A DNA stretch of 64,000 nt. Source: G963668435 sp963668435. GTDB taxonomy: Bacteria > Latescibacterota > Latescibacteria > Latescibacterales > Latescibacteraceae. Under the pieces are notes generated by a model. That model had not been told where the DNA came from and made no database searches. It worked only from the letters and a program-made list of their open reading frames with translations. The position numbers and the translations under genes are program-made. The DNA lies in NCBI GenBank assembly GCA_963668435.2, contig CAXXSC010000008.1, forward strand, positions 372,001-436,000, written 5' to 3'. The first letter of the stretch is position 1, and every line of letters starts with the position of its first letter. Positions 45,358-54,877 of the stretch are shown one piece after another.

Positions 45358-48180
45358 CGACTGGAGCGAAAGCTGGTTGCCCGCCATCTGCCCGAGCATC
45401 TGCATAAGGTCGCCGGGCATACCGCCGCTTCCGCCAGATCCGCCGGACATCATCTCAGTGAGAATAAATACCGTCTTATTCATATCTCGTAGTGCAGTAT
45501 CAGCATTTTTTGCGCCCTGCGCTCCCCTCCCGGTCGCATAATCGTCAACGGCATTTTTCATAGAGGTCTCGATAAGGGAGGTCATACCATAACAGACACT
45601 GGAAAGCTCGACAGCCAGCTCACCAAGACTTTCCATAGAGCGTTTCGTTGTCGCGAACACATCCATGAGCTCGAGCGCCTGACGGGAGGATTCAATCTCG
45701 AAACGCGGATCGGATGCAGGCAGCGAATAGACAAACTTCTCCTGTTTATCGGAAAGCGCGATAAGATCGGTCAGCGCTGTGAAAAGGCGTTTTTTGAGCT
45801 CTTCCGAGTTTTTCTGGCTCATTGCACTTTTGAAGGAAGACATTTCCCCCATCATGCCGGCAAGTTTCTTACTGCTCATGTTCATATTCATTTTCGCAGC
45901 GTTTCTGTCGCCCGAACTCATATTCTGCGCGGCCATCTCCATCGACTTCTCCGCATCGAATTCCTCAAGAGCCTCCTTAAGCTCATCGGTTTTCATATCG
46001 AATTTTTCCGTGAGTTCCTCGGCAACAGCCTTCAACTCCTCCTTGAGCTTTTCAGTCTCCGCGGCGAGTTTTTCCTGACGGCGCCGTAGTGCGGGATCAT
46101 CGGGATTGTCCTGGTAGTCACGTTCGAGCTCAGCCTGCTCTGCGGCAATATCCTCAAGCATACGCTGAGCCGTCTCGAAACGCTGAAGTGTCTGGACTTT
46201 TTCAAGAAGGTCTATCATCCTGTCGAGCTTTTTCTTGATGTCCTCGGCACTGACCTTGTGTTTTTCGATGGCCTCTTTGAGCTTTTTCGGATCAAGGTTG
46301 ACCGAGGCCTCGGTGAGACGTTTCAAAGCCTCCTTGAGCTCACCATCGGCAATCTCGTCCATCAAATCAGATATCTTGCGATACTGTTCAATAGTCTCGA
46401 GTGTCGCCATGTCCTCTTCGTTCAGGTTGTCGGCCATTTTTTCGAGAGTATCGGACAACTCACTCAAATCTTTCTGCATAGAGCTCATGGTATCTTTGGC
46501 GTTTTCGATCGCATTTTTATCCGACCAGTCCATTTTCTTGCCATCGATAACCGATTTCCTGACATCGTCGAGCCGCTCGGTATCCTGCTTTGTACGCTCC
46601 GATATATCCTTAAGCGTCGTTATGTTCTCCTCCCGCTGCTCGTCAAGATCGCCATACATGTCCTCCATTGAAGGCGCCAGTACTTTCCTGACACCGGAAT
46701 CCGCCTTCTTCGGCCCGTTGACAGTATCGTTGTCATAAACAGTGACCATATACTCGACACTGTCGCCCGGAAGAAGGCCGACATCGGACAGATCCCATTC
46801 GTAGAGCCCCTCGAACGGCGAAGAAATGCCGCTTTTTTTCAGGACTGTTTTGCGCCAGCTGTCCTCGAAGGGCAGATGATAGCTCAATTCGACAAGGCTG
46901 AGGCCGTAATCATCGGAGGCCCGGTATGCAAGCGGGAAAATGAGGGTCATCGGTAAATTCGCGTCAGGCGGCGGCAGAAGCACCTCGAGACGCGGCGGCT
47001 CATCAGTGAGCGCGGTGACCCGGTAGCTGATTGGATTGATATTTCCGATGTCTTGGGTATCGACAAGGTCGAAATGGAAATCACGGGACTCTTTGACAGT
47101 GAAACTTGCTTTGCCAACGGTTCTCTCGACAGCAAAATCTGTCACTGTCGAATCGGACCAGATCGCCTGCATCGAACGAAGCGGCTTACCGGCAGTAACA
47201 GTCAGATCGATCACAGTCCCTTCGAGGACACGGAAATAACCGCTGCCGTTTTCGCCTTTCTTGTCGCCAAGGCCGGTATAGGCTGGATAGTGATAGACAC
47301 TCTCGATACTCTCGATATCGGGACGCTCGACAACGGTTACCGCATGTTCGGGAATGCGGTTGCCGCCAGCTTCGAGATACACCCTGAAATTCCGGGATGG
47401 CTTTTCGATGAGAGCGCTGAAAAAGCCGTCTTTTGACGAGACCTTCACCGGTCGGACTGTCCAGGTGCTCATACCGTCCTGACGGTATACTATTTTAAGG
47501 TCATCGCTGTTACGTCCGGCAACGATACCGCGTATTGTGAAATCCCCGCCCCTGATGATCATATCGTCGAGACCGATCAGATGGAAGGTGGTCCTGTTCG
47601 GTGCGGGAAATACCGAATCGTAATGCGAAAGTCTGTAAAGCCCGGCAACAATATTGAGCGGCGATAAAATCACAACCAACAGCAGCACAAGAAGTGACGA
47701 ATAAACAGCTCTCAGCGGAAAAGCCAGTGTCGCAAACGGCATGACTCGCCTGATATCAACAGTACGGCATTCTTCGGCAACAGAGCTGACAAGAGCGTCG
47801 ACAAGCTCCGAAGACTGCCCCTGAAGATTATGCTCTTCAAGGCCGCCGAGCTGAACGGCGCTGATAAGTCTGTCGCGAAAAGAAGGGCTCGCCTTCTCGA
47901 TCATACGTGCTAAAGCAAGTTCATCGGGATGACGAACAACAAGGCGTATAATCAGGAGAGCGGCGAAGACTGCGGGGAATATCCCGGCTGTAAACAGGAA
48001 AAGAGGGAATTTAACTGCAGGCTGAAGATACAGGAATGTCTCGAGCAGGCCGGACAGGATCAGGCAGACGAGAGCTGAAGAAAACGCGGCGGCTGCAGCC
48101 TCGGCGACAGCCATGAAGCGATAACGTCCGCGCAGCGCCAAGATCAGTTTATGAATGTCAGAGTATCCGTGTCGATTCAT
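45328..48180 (-). CDS. DUF4175-family membrane protein (main part; C-terminus frameshifted)
   Basis: A 950-aa reading that holds most of a DUF4175-type protein. Two N-terminal spans (SSALVCLILSGLLETFLYL; FPLFLFTAGIFPAVFAALL) and a third near residue 170 precede a large extracytoplasmic region of Ig-like strands. From residue 510 a long coiled coil follows, dominated by Glu, Lys and Met (TLKDISERTKQDTERLDD; LERDYQDNPDDPALRRRQ; MEMAAQNMSSGDRNAAKM). It stops early at 45328 because of one added base. It lies between DUF4159 and the TPR gene, a frequent arrangement in FCB-type Bat-like cassettes; molecular function unknown. The ATG at 48180 follows GGTGA at 8 nt. Confidence 0.85.
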   Translation of the reverse strand: MNRHGYSDIHKLILALRGRYRFMAVAEAAAAAFSSALVCLILSGLLETFLYLQPAVKFPLFLFTAGIFPAVFAALLIIRLVVRHPDELALARMIEKASPSFRDRLISAVQLGGLEEHNLQGQSSELVDALVSSVAEECRTVDIRRVMPFATLAFPLRAVYSSLLVLLLVVILSPLNIVAGLYRLSHYDSVFPAPNRTTFHLIGLDDMIIRGGDFTIRGIVAGRNSDDLKIVYRQDGMSTWTVRPVKVSSKDGFFSALIEKPSRNFRVYLEAGGNRIPEHAVTVVERPDIESIESVYHYPAYTGLGDKKGENGSGYFRVLEGTVIDLTVTAGKPLRSMQAIWSDSTVTDFAVERTVGKASFTVKESRDFHFDLVDTQDIGNINPISYRVTALTDEPPRLEVLLPPPDANLPMTLIFPLAYRASDDYGLSLVELSYHLPFEDSWRKTVLKKSGISSPFEGLYEWDLSDVGLLPGDSVEYMVTVYDNDTVNGPKKADSGVRKVLAPSMEDMYGDLDEQREENITTLKDISERTKQDTERLDDVRKSVIDGKKMDWSDKNAIENAKDTMSSMQKDLSELSDTLEKMADNLNEEDMATLETIEQYRKISDLMDEIADGELKEALKRLTEASVNLDPKKLKEAIEKHKVSAEDIKKKLDRMIDLLEKVQTLQRFETAQRMLEDIAAEQAELERDYQDNPDDPALRRRQEKLAAETEKLKEELKAVAEELTEKFDMKTDELKEALEEFDAEKSMEMAAQNMSSGDRNAAKMNMNMSSKKLAGMMGEMSSFKSAMSQKNSEELKKRLFTALTDLIALSDKQEKFVYSLPASDPRFEIESSRQALELMDVFATTKRSMESLGELAVELSSVCYGMTSLIETSMKNAVDDYATGRGAQGAKNADTALRDMNKTVFILTEMMSGGSGGSGGMPGDLMQMLGQMAGNQLSLQSADDAGRHEQ

Positions 48181-48234
48181 CGTTGCTATCACCAGCATCC
48201 CGGATCAGGTCCGGTACCAAACATCTGGACAAAA

Positions 48235-48906
48235 TTAATGCGTCAGGGCATGGGCGACGACATTCGTGCCCATTTTCAGTGCTTCGGTCCGTATGCTTTC
48301 AGGATCATTATGGACGCTTTCATCCTCCCAGCCGTCACCAAGGTCGGACTGATACGAGTAGAAAACCACAAGCCTGCCCTCGTGAAAAATGCCGTAAGCC
48401 TCAGCCGGTTTACCGTCATGCTCGTGAATTTTGGGAATACCGTCACTCATCTCGAAAACAGAGGAAAATACCGGATGATCCTTTGGCAAAAGAACGAGTT
48501 CCTTATCGGGAAACACCTTTTTCATCTCGCGTCGGAAACTCTTGTCGATACCATAATTGTCGTCAGCGAAGAGAAAGCCGCCGTTCGTAAGGTAGCGCCT
48601 CAATGTCCTGGCATCATTCTGAGAAAACGTCACGTTGCCGTGTCCGTTCATATAGACGACCGGACAGCAGAAGAGTTCCTCATCCGACAGTTCGACAACA
48701 CGTTCTTCGTCAGGAGTCATTACACCGGTATGGCGGGAGATAAAAGCCATCAGGTTGGGAAGCGAGGAGGGATTGGAATACCAATCCCCCCCGCCTTCGT
48801 ATTTCAGACGTGCTATAGTGAAAAGCTCATCAGCATGAGCTGCCGCTGTCAAAACGAACAGCGCGAGCAGGACACAAAGAACACGATATATTTGTCGCAG
48901 GTTCAC
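48235..48906 (-). CDS. DUF4159-family secreted protein
   Basis: A 223-aa exported protein (signal peptide ALFVLTAAAHA). The family signature FTIARLKYEGGGDWYSNPSS opens the mature part, and the glutamine-amidotransferase-like core contains FLFADDNYGIDKSFRREM and PIKDHPVFS-type segments. DUF4159 proteins are encoded with DUF4175, MoxR and DUF58 genes; their biochemical role is unknown. It starts 8 bp after the GuaB-like gene and 54 bp before the DUF4175 gene, so it should be cotranscribed with both. Confidence 0.9.
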   Translation of the reverse strand: MNLRQIYRVLCVLLALFVLTAAAHADELFTIARLKYEGGGDWYSNPSSLPNLMAFISRHTGVMTPDEERVVELSDEELFCCPVVYMNGHGNVTFSQNDARTLRRYLTNGGFLFADDNYGIDKSFRREMKKVFPDKELVLLPKDHPVFSSVFEMSDGIPKIHEHDGKPAEAYGIFHEGRLVVFYSYQSDLGDGWEDESVHNDPESIRTEALKMGTNVVAHALTH

Positions 48907-48914
48907 CTTGGCGC

Positions 48915-50075
48915 CTATTTCCTCATTCCGACACGCTGTGCAGCCTGGAACACCTTGCCCTCTGTCTGGATCGAGGGAGCGATGATGATCCTTGCAAGCT
49001 GCATCTCGCGAATATTACGTGCACCGAGAGCACCCATCGAGGTTTTCAGTGCGCCGACGAGATTCTGGCTGCCGTCATCCATTTCGGCCGGTCCGAAGAG
49101 AATCTGTTCGAGCGTACCGGTGACACCGACCCTGATACGCGTTCCACGGGGAAGGTTCTCGTGAGAGGTGGCCATACCCCAATGATAGCCGCCGCCGGGA
49201 GCCTCTTTTGCGCGGGCGAATGAGGAACCGATCATGACTGCGTCGGCACCGGCAGCGATGGCCTTACAGATGTCACCGCCGCTTGTCATGCCACCGTCAG
49301 TGATAACGGGAACATAGCGTCCGGAAAGTTTGTAATAGAAATCGCGTGCGGCGGCACAGTCGGCAGTCGCCGTAATCTGCGGGACACCGATACCGAGGAC
49401 ACCGCGTGTCGTACAGGCGGCACCCGGGCCGACACCGACCAGCATGGCCGCGATACCTGTCTTCATGAGCTCGAGGCTGGCATCATAGGTTACTGCGTTG
49501 CCGACAAACACGGGGATTTTCATCTTGCTGCAGAATTTCTCGTAATCGAGGACCTCATAACGCGAGGAATAATGTTTCACCGTACTGACCTGTGACTGCA
49601 CCACAAAAATATCAGCACCAGCATTCTGGGCGATATCGCCGAAATGATCGGCATTCTGCGGGATACAGGATACACAGGCAAGAACACCGGCGTCCTTGAT
49701 CTCACAGACACGTTTCTCGATCAGCTCATCCTTGACCGGCTCCTTGTAGATAGACTGGAGCAGCTTCGTCGCTTCTTCAGGTGAGGACCCGACCAGTTCT
49801 TCAATAATCGACGCCGAATTATCATAACGGGTATGAACACCGTCGAGATTCAGCACGGCAAGACCGCCGAGTTTCCCCATCTTAATCGCGAAATTGGTAT
49901 CTACGACACCGTCCATCGAGGCTGCGATAATCGGCACATCACATTTCATATCGCCGATCTGCCAACTGACATCGACATCGAAGGGATCGACCGAGACCAT
50001 GCCGGGCACCAGCGCGACCTCATCGAAACCGTAACAGCGGCGAGCTTTACGTCCCCTGCTGATATATTCGCTCAT
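48915..50075 (-). CDS. IMP dehydrogenase-family protein without CBS domains (GuaB3-like)
   Basis: A 386-aa TIM-barrel protein. The phosphate loop and active-site cysteine lie in [22 protein letters not shown] contacts in [12 protein letters not shown] and [11 protein letters not shown], and the region [21 protein letters not shown] completes the IMP site. The CBS pair of standard GuaB is absent, as in the GuaB-related subfamilies (IMP_DH_rel, GMP-reductase-like). It may be the cell's IMP dehydrogenase or a related enzyme such as GMP reductase. GGAGG precedes the ATG. It begins the run of genes that continues into the Bat-like cassette, an unusual pairing. Confidence 0.88.
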   Translation of the reverse strand: MSEYISRGRKARRCYGFDEVALVPGMVSVDPFDVDVSWQIGDMKCDVPIIAASMDGVVDTNFAIKMGKLGGLAVLNLDGVHTRYDNSASIIEELVGSSPEEATKLLQSIYKEPVKDELIEKRVCEIKDAGVLACVSCIPQNADHFGDIAQNAGADIFVVQSQVSTVKHYSSRYEVLDYEKFCSKMKIPVFVGNAVTYDASLELMKTGIAAMLVGVGPGAACTTRGVLGIGVPQITATADCAAARDFYYKLSGRYVPVITDGGMTSGGDICKAIAAGADAVMIGSSFARAKEAPGGGYHWGMATSHENLPRGTRIRVGVTGTLEQILFGPAEMDDGSQNLVGALKTSMGALGARNIREMQLARIIIAPSIQTEGKVFQAAQRVGMRK

Positions 50076-50166
50076 TGTAACCTCCGGATTTATTGTGCAT
50101 GTATTATATTCATTTGCACGTTAGATGTATCTTCCACTTCACGGCGCCCTGAGGGCGACATTCCGT

Positions 50167-51843
50167 TCAGCGGAACACTATAGTATTATCGCCATTCGTC
50201 CAGCGTGATACAACAACTAATGTATCCTGAACTGTGACAACCTGTTCAGGACGGGTAAACGGTATGAGATGCCCAGCATCGAGTTTGCCGTTGCCATTTT
50301 CATCCCTGACAGCGCGAAGCAGATACCGTCCGGGCAGGACAGCGCCTGTTTCCCAATCGCCGGTTTCTTCCAGATGCAGGGCAAAGCCCGACTCGCTTTC
50401 GGTGTTCCTGAATTCGAGAAGATACTTGCCATCCCCTTGTCCCGCACTATCCTCCAGAGAGCCGGCAATATACGCGAGCGTATCCTGTGATACAACCGTG
50501 AATTCCAGATGCGGTCCCTCTGCTGCAAGACGGGCGCCGCCAATTCCCCTGACCCTGTCAGGGTCGAAACGCAGGCTGAATACGCTGCCGGCAGGCCATG
50601 CGCCTTCCGCCTCAAGAGACAAGGCATTGACCGCGGTTTTCGTGATCCTTATTTCACAGGGCGGTGTCCCCTCCAATACAGGGCCATCAAGATCGGCATC
50701 GAGCGCCCTGTTGAAATATGCGGTAACGGCACCGTCACCGGGAGCAAGTATTGTTTTATCAACTTTTTCGACAGCGAGAGCCGTGGTATCGGGATCGGCT
50801 GTCCCCGGGAAATACGGTTTCATCGACATGGGCATGATCCTGTTGCCGTAGCGGTCCCTAACATCGACAGAGTCGACAGTGTACTTTCTGCCATCCTCCA
50901 TCGCCGAGGTCGTGACTGAAAGCGCGGTCTCTTTGCCGACAGGCGAGAACAGCTCCCCTGTCTCCAGTCCCTCGATGACAATTTTTGCCGACGAAGCATC
51001 GACAACACGGTCAAAAAAGAATTCCACACGCCGCACGTCCTTCGCCGTAGCCGAAAGAAGCTGTACCAGGCTCGTATCAAATGCGGCGACTGCGATATCC
51101 GGAGAAAAGGCAAGTGAATCATCGGCGGCAAGAGCGATATCGGATGAACATACGCCGAAAAGATCATACCCCTCGGAATAAAAACCGTTCTTGTCTTTGT
51201 CATCGATAGCAAAGAGGCGGTAATTGCCGCTGGAAAGGCCGATAAACTCGAAAGTGCCGTCATCGCCGCTCTGTGTGACATAATCGGGCACGTCGCGACG
51301 CGGATCGGGAGAAACGCCATCACCGTTGATACGGAATGCCGCCACATCGATCCCAGAGTTGCTTTCGGGTTTACCATCAAGAAAGGTGAACGGCACTACC
51401 CGTCCCCTGATCATACCGTTTTCGAGTTTGTCGCCGGTGGAAAAAGAAATGTTAACAGTCTCGCCAAGATCATTCTTCCTGAGATCAGCAGCTTTCGAGC
51501 CGACAGAAATTACATATGTCGAATTGTCGCGAAGATTATCGGGAAAATCCAGTTTCAGCACCGTGCCACCTGTTTCCCAGCTGTATTCCGGCCAGCGTGA
51601 GGGGATTGGTACGATGACAAGGTTGTCCTCAACTGTCTGCTCATCCATGCGTTCAGAAAATTCAAGGCGAATCGTGCTGTCAGTCGGAATATTCGTGGCA
51701 AGCGAGGCTGGATATGAACTTATAAGAACGGGCGCGACATTATCGTCGGGCCCACCGGGAGGAAAACCCATTTTCGCGCAGGAAAGCGCCGCTGACATGA
51801 TCATGACAGCGAGTATAAAACGCTTTTTCCCGACAGGTTTCAC
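50167..51843 (-). CDS. Big_5-domain lipoprotein (SbsA-like Ig fold), function unknown
   Basis: A lipoprotein of about 558 aa. The signal ends at ALSC, and the mature part opens AKMGFPPGGPDDNVAPVLIS, the proline/glycine opening typical of Bacteroidota-type Ig-like (Big_5) lipoproteins. The first domain (TIRLEFSERMDEQTVEDNL) is followed by a carboxypeptidase-regulatory-like strand set (GTFEFIGLSSGNYRLFAIDD) and further Ig-like repeats. The start is unclear: GTG at 51843 (AAGGA 12 nt upstream) is preferred, while a TTG at 51897 is the longest option. It follows argF by about 110 bp and precedes the GuaB-like gene. Confidence 0.8.
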   Translation of the reverse strand: MKPVGKKRFILAVMIMSAALSCAKMGFPPGGPDDNVAPVLISSYPASLATNIPTDSTIRLEFSERMDEQTVEDNLVIVPIPSRWPEYSWETGGTVLKLDFPDNLRDNSTYVISVGSKAADLRKNDLGETVNISFSTGDKLENGMIRGRVVPFTFLDGKPESNSGIDVAAFRINGDGVSPDPRRDVPDYVTQSGDDGTFEFIGLSSGNYRLFAIDDKDKNGFYSEGYDLFGVCSSDIALAADDSLAFSPDIAVAAFDTSLVQLLSATAKDVRRVEFFFDRVVDASSAKIVIEGLETGELFSPVGKETALSVTTSAMEDGRKYTVDSVDVRDRYGNRIMPMSMKPYFPGTADPDTTALAVEKVDKTILAPGDGAVTAYFNRALDADLDGPVLEGTPPCEIRITKTAVNALSLEAEGAWPAGSVFSLRFDPDRVRGIGGARLAAEGPHLEFTVVSQDTLAYIAGSLEDSAGQGDGKYLLEFRNTESESGFALHLEETGDWETGAVLPGRYLLRAVRDENGNGKLDAGHLIPFTRPEQVVTVQDTLVVVSRWTNGDNTIVFR

Positions 51844-51956
51844 CGTAGACCGGAATCCTTCGCTAAAATGTGGTGATGATTGATTTGCCTGTAACAAGTT
51901 GCCGCGGTGTCGTCTCCGGCACCGCGGCCCGTATATGTTTCGTTCGCCGGCTATGA

Positions 51957-52877
51957 TCAGGTGCCGCCGAGCAGTTCGAAAAGTACAGCTTTCTGGATAT
52001 GCAGGCGGTTTTCGGCCTCATCGAACGCTATGCTTGCCGGACTGTCGAGGACATCGGATGTAATTTCCTCTCCTCTGTGCGCAGGAAGGCAGTGCGTAAC
52101 CAGGCATTGATCTCCGGCCTGCTTCAGAAGCTCCGCATTCACCTGGTAGGGTGCAAAAATTGAAGCACGTTCATCGGCCTCGGTCTCCTGACCCATGCTT
52201 GCCCATACATCGGTGTAAATACAGTCAGCGCTCTTGACAGCCTCCATCGGATCAGTGATCAGGGAATATGAGGTGCCGTATTTTTTAGCACTGTCTTTCG
52301 CCGATTTCACAATCCCCTCGTCGGGTTCATAGCCCTCGGGGCAGCACATGATAAAATCCATACCTGCAAGCGGGCATGCGAGCATAAGGCTGTGCGCCAC
52401 ATTGTTGCCGTCACCGACAAAAACAAGCTTTTTGCCCGATGTTTCTTCGAGATGCTCATGCAGGGTCAACAGGCAGGCAAGGGCCTGGCACGGATGCGCG
52501 AGATCGGTCAGGGCATTGACCACCGGAATCGTTGCATTTTCAGCAAGTTCCTCGATGATGTCGTGACCGAACGTCCTCATGACAATACCGTCGACCCAGC
52601 GTGAAAGGTTCCTCGCGCCATCGGCAACAGTCTCACGCTTTCCAAGGGAGATGTCGGCGCCGGGCATGTAAATGCTCCTGCCGCCAAACTGGGTCATTGC
52701 AACCTCGAATGTGACCCGTGTCCTCAGCGAGGGTTTATCGAAAATCATTACGATCGAGCGGCCGGTCAGCGCATCATGATACGCCGGTATGTCCGCTTTG
52801 ATGCGGATAGCGAGATTGATCAGATACTCAAAATCATCCCGGTCGATGTCCAGAATACTCAACAAATCTTTTTTCAT
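51957..52877 (-). CDS. argF: Ornithine carbamoyltransferase
   Basis: A 306-aa enzyme that joins carbamoyl phosphate and ornithine to citrulline in arginine synthesis. The carbamoyl-phosphate motif is SLRTRVTFE (50-58), HPCQALACLLTL is the second ligand loop, and the ornithine site HCLPAHRGEEI lies near the C-terminus, where the cysteine is typical of OTC versus aspartate carbamoyltransferase. AAGGGGAAG precedes the ATG. It follows hslU by 39 bp in what appears to be a housekeeping operon; no other arg gene is in the window. Confidence 0.95.
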   Translation of the reverse strand: MKKDLLSILDIDRDDFEYLINLAIRIKADIPAYHDALTGRSIVMIFDKPSLRTRVTFEVAMTQFGGRSIYMPGADISLGKRETVADGARNLSRWVDGIVMRTFGHDIIEELAENATIPVVNALTDLAHPCQALACLLTLHEHLEETSGKKLVFVGDGNNVAHSLMLACPLAGMDFIMCCPEGYEPDEGIVKSAKDSAKKYGTSYSLITDPMEAVKSADCIYTDVWASMGQETEADERASIFAPYQVNAELLKQAGDQCLVTHCLPAHRGEEITSDVLDSPASIAFDEAENRLHIQKAVLFELLGGT

Positions 52878-52916
52878 CTATCTTCCCCTTATGCAGATGC
52901 TGCTTTAACTCCCCAG

Positions 52917-54278
52917 TTACAGTATATATCTGCTCAGATTTTCGTCTTCGATGATGTCTTTCAGCTCCTCACGGACCTGTTTTTTGCTTATCCTGACCTT
53001 GCGGACAACGTCCGGATGCGGATCCTCGAAGAGAATGTTTTCGAGAAGTGTTGTCATAATCGTATGTAAACGCCGGGCACCGATATTTTCCATCTGGCGG
53101 TTAACCATGTCGGCATACTCGGCTATTTCTCTCAGGGCCTCGGTAGTGAATGACAAGTCGATACCATCAGTAATGAGAAGCGCCTGGTACTGCTTGATCA
53201 AAGCATTTCTCGGCTCCCGGAGAATTTTATAGAAATCATCGGCATCAAGGCTTTCCAGCTCGACCCGAATCGGGAAACGCCCCTGGAGTTCCGGAATGAG
53301 ATCCGAGGGTTTGGAGGAATGAAAAGCGCCTGCCGCTATGAAAAGCACATGATCAGTTTTCACCATACCGTGCTTGGTCATCACGTTGGAACCCTCCACA
53401 ACAGGCAGGATATCGCGCTGTACTCCCTCGCGTGACACATCGACAGTATCGTGTGAATAATTTCCGGCAATCTTGTCAATCTCATCGATAAAAACAATGC
53501 CCGATTCCTCGACCATCCTGATAGCATCTTTCGTGATACTGTCCATATCGAGAAGTTTTCGGCTTTCCTCCTGCTCGAAAATAACGAGCGCCTCGCTGAC
53601 CTTTACCTTGCGGCGTTTTGTCTTGCCCGGAATAAGTCCGCCGAACATTTCCTGAAGGTTCAGACCCATTTCCTCCATGCCCTGCGGCGTGAACACCTCA
53701 ATCACCTGTCCGCGGTCATCCGAGCTGTCAACTTCGATCTCACGGTCGTCGAGAAACCCGTCCTTGAGCTGACCGGCGAGTTTCTTCCTCGTTTTCGCGA
53801 AACGCTCACTGTCGACCATGCTTTCGTCTTCGATGTCTTTCCGCGAAGCGGGAAGAAGAATGTCGAGCACTCGTTTCCGGGCACGTTCCAGCGCCTCCGT
53901 GTGAACGTCTTTCGACTTGCTTTCACGAACCATCGTGATTGAGAGATCCAGCAGGTCACGGACAATCGATTCCACGTCACGGCCCACATAGCCCACCTCT
54001 GTGAATTTCGAGGCCTCAACCTTAATGAAAGGTGCACAGGCAAGCGAAGCAAGCCTTCGGGCGATTTCGGTCTTGCCGACACCGGTCGGCCCGATCATGA
54101 TGATATTATTGGGCATGATCTCCTCGCGGATATCCTCGGGGACCATACGCCTGCGCCAACGGTTTCTCAGCGCAATCGCGACCGATTTTTTCGCATCATG
54201 CTGACCGATGATATATTTATCTAGCTCACGTACAATCTGACGTGGTGTCAGCTGCTGCATGTCGTTCTGATTTTTCAT
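52917..54278 (-). CDS. hslU: ATP-dependent protease ATPase subunit HslU
   Basis: A 453-aa AAA+ unfoldase of the HslVU protease. It opens LTPRQIVRELDKYIIGQ, has Walker A GPTGVGKT (63-70), the pore region KVEASKFTEVGYVGRDV, the inserted I domain of about 140 residues rich in charged residues, Walker B GIVFIDEIDKIA and sensor regions ending with the family C-terminus DENLSRYIL. HslU unfolds substrates into the HslV chamber. Its ATG directly abuts the hslV stop codon, so translation is coupled. Confidence 0.97.
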   Translation of the reverse strand: MKNQNDMQQLTPRQIVRELDKYIIGQHDAKKSVAIALRNRWRRRMVPEDIREEIMPNNIIMIGPTGVGKTEIARRLASLACAPFIKVEASKFTEVGYVGRDVESIVRDLLDLSITMVRESKSKDVHTEALERARKRVLDILLPASRKDIEDESMVDSERFAKTRKKLAGQLKDGFLDDREIEVDSSDDRGQVIEVFTPQGMEEMGLNLQEMFGGLIPGKTKRRKVKVSEALVIFEQEESRKLLDMDSITKDAIRMVEESGIVFIDEIDKIAGNYSHDTVDVSREGVQRDILPVVEGSNVMTKHGMVKTDHVLFIAAGAFHSSKPSDLIPELQGRFPIRVELESLDADDFYKILREPRNALIKQYQALLITDGIDLSFTTEALREIAEYADMVNRQMENIGARRLHTIMTTLLENILFEDPHPDVVRKVRISKKQVREELKDIIEDENLSRYIL

Positions 54279-54818
54279 TTAAAGTTCCAGTACCGAAATT
54301 CGGTCATTAGTGTAGACACAGATCGATGAAGCGATCAGAAGCGATTTCTCGACGATCTTTTTCGCGGAAAGCCTGCTGGCATCGAGATAGGCGCGTGCCG
54401 CAGCAATCGCGTAGGGCGAACCGGAGCCGATTGCAACAATGCCGTCATCCGGCTCGATAACGTCCCCCTCGCCCGAAACAAGGAACGAATTGTCCTTGTC
54501 CATAATGACAAGCATAGCCTCGAGACGGCGAAGTATTTTATCGGTGCGCCAGTCTTTCGCCAGCTCAACGACCGAGCGCGGCAGGTTTCCGGAATACTCG
54601 TCGAGCTTGGCCTCGAATTTCTCGAACAGCGAAAAAGCGTCTGCAGTTGCACCGGCAAAACCGGCAATGATCGTATCGTTGTAGAGTGAGCGGATTTTCA
54701 TGGCACCGGCTTTCATCACAGTGTCGCCATACGTTACCTGGCCATCACCGCCAAGTGCGACTTTACCGTCGCGCCTGACACCGATAATTGTCGTGGAATG
54801 CATCCGGATTTCGCTCAT
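54279..54818 (-). CDS. hslV: ATP-dependent protease peptidase subunit HslV
   Basis: A 179-aa N-terminal-threonine peptidase. The ATG at 54818 (AGAGGG 4 nt upstream) gives an eight-residue leader MSEIRMHS before the mature [11 protein letters not shown], so the leader must be removed to free Thr. [13 protein letters not shown], the lysine of the KIRSL segment and [23 protein letters not shown] are family hallmarks. Twelve subunits form the double ring that HslU caps. It follows xerC by about 60 bp. Confidence 0.96.
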   Translation of the reverse strand: MSEIRMHSTTIIGVRRDGKVALGGDGQVTYGDTVMKAGAMKIRSLYNDTIIAGFAGATADAFSLFEKFEAKLDEYSGNLPRSVVELAKDWRTDKILRRLEAMLVIMDKDNSFLVSGEGDVIEPDDGIVAIGSGSPYAIAAARAYLDASRLSAKKIVEKSLLIASSICVYTNDRISVLEL

Positions 54819-54877
54819 GAGTCCCTCTCTAAACGTGACATGCGGGGCACACTGCCCTGCATGCGTAATTTTCATAA

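Noticed and set aside
42560..45361. Programmed ribosomal frameshifting in the TPR/DUF4175/'AsnB-like' genes
   Set aside because: About twelve shifts without slippery heptamers or consistent downstream structures cannot be a programmed mechanism.
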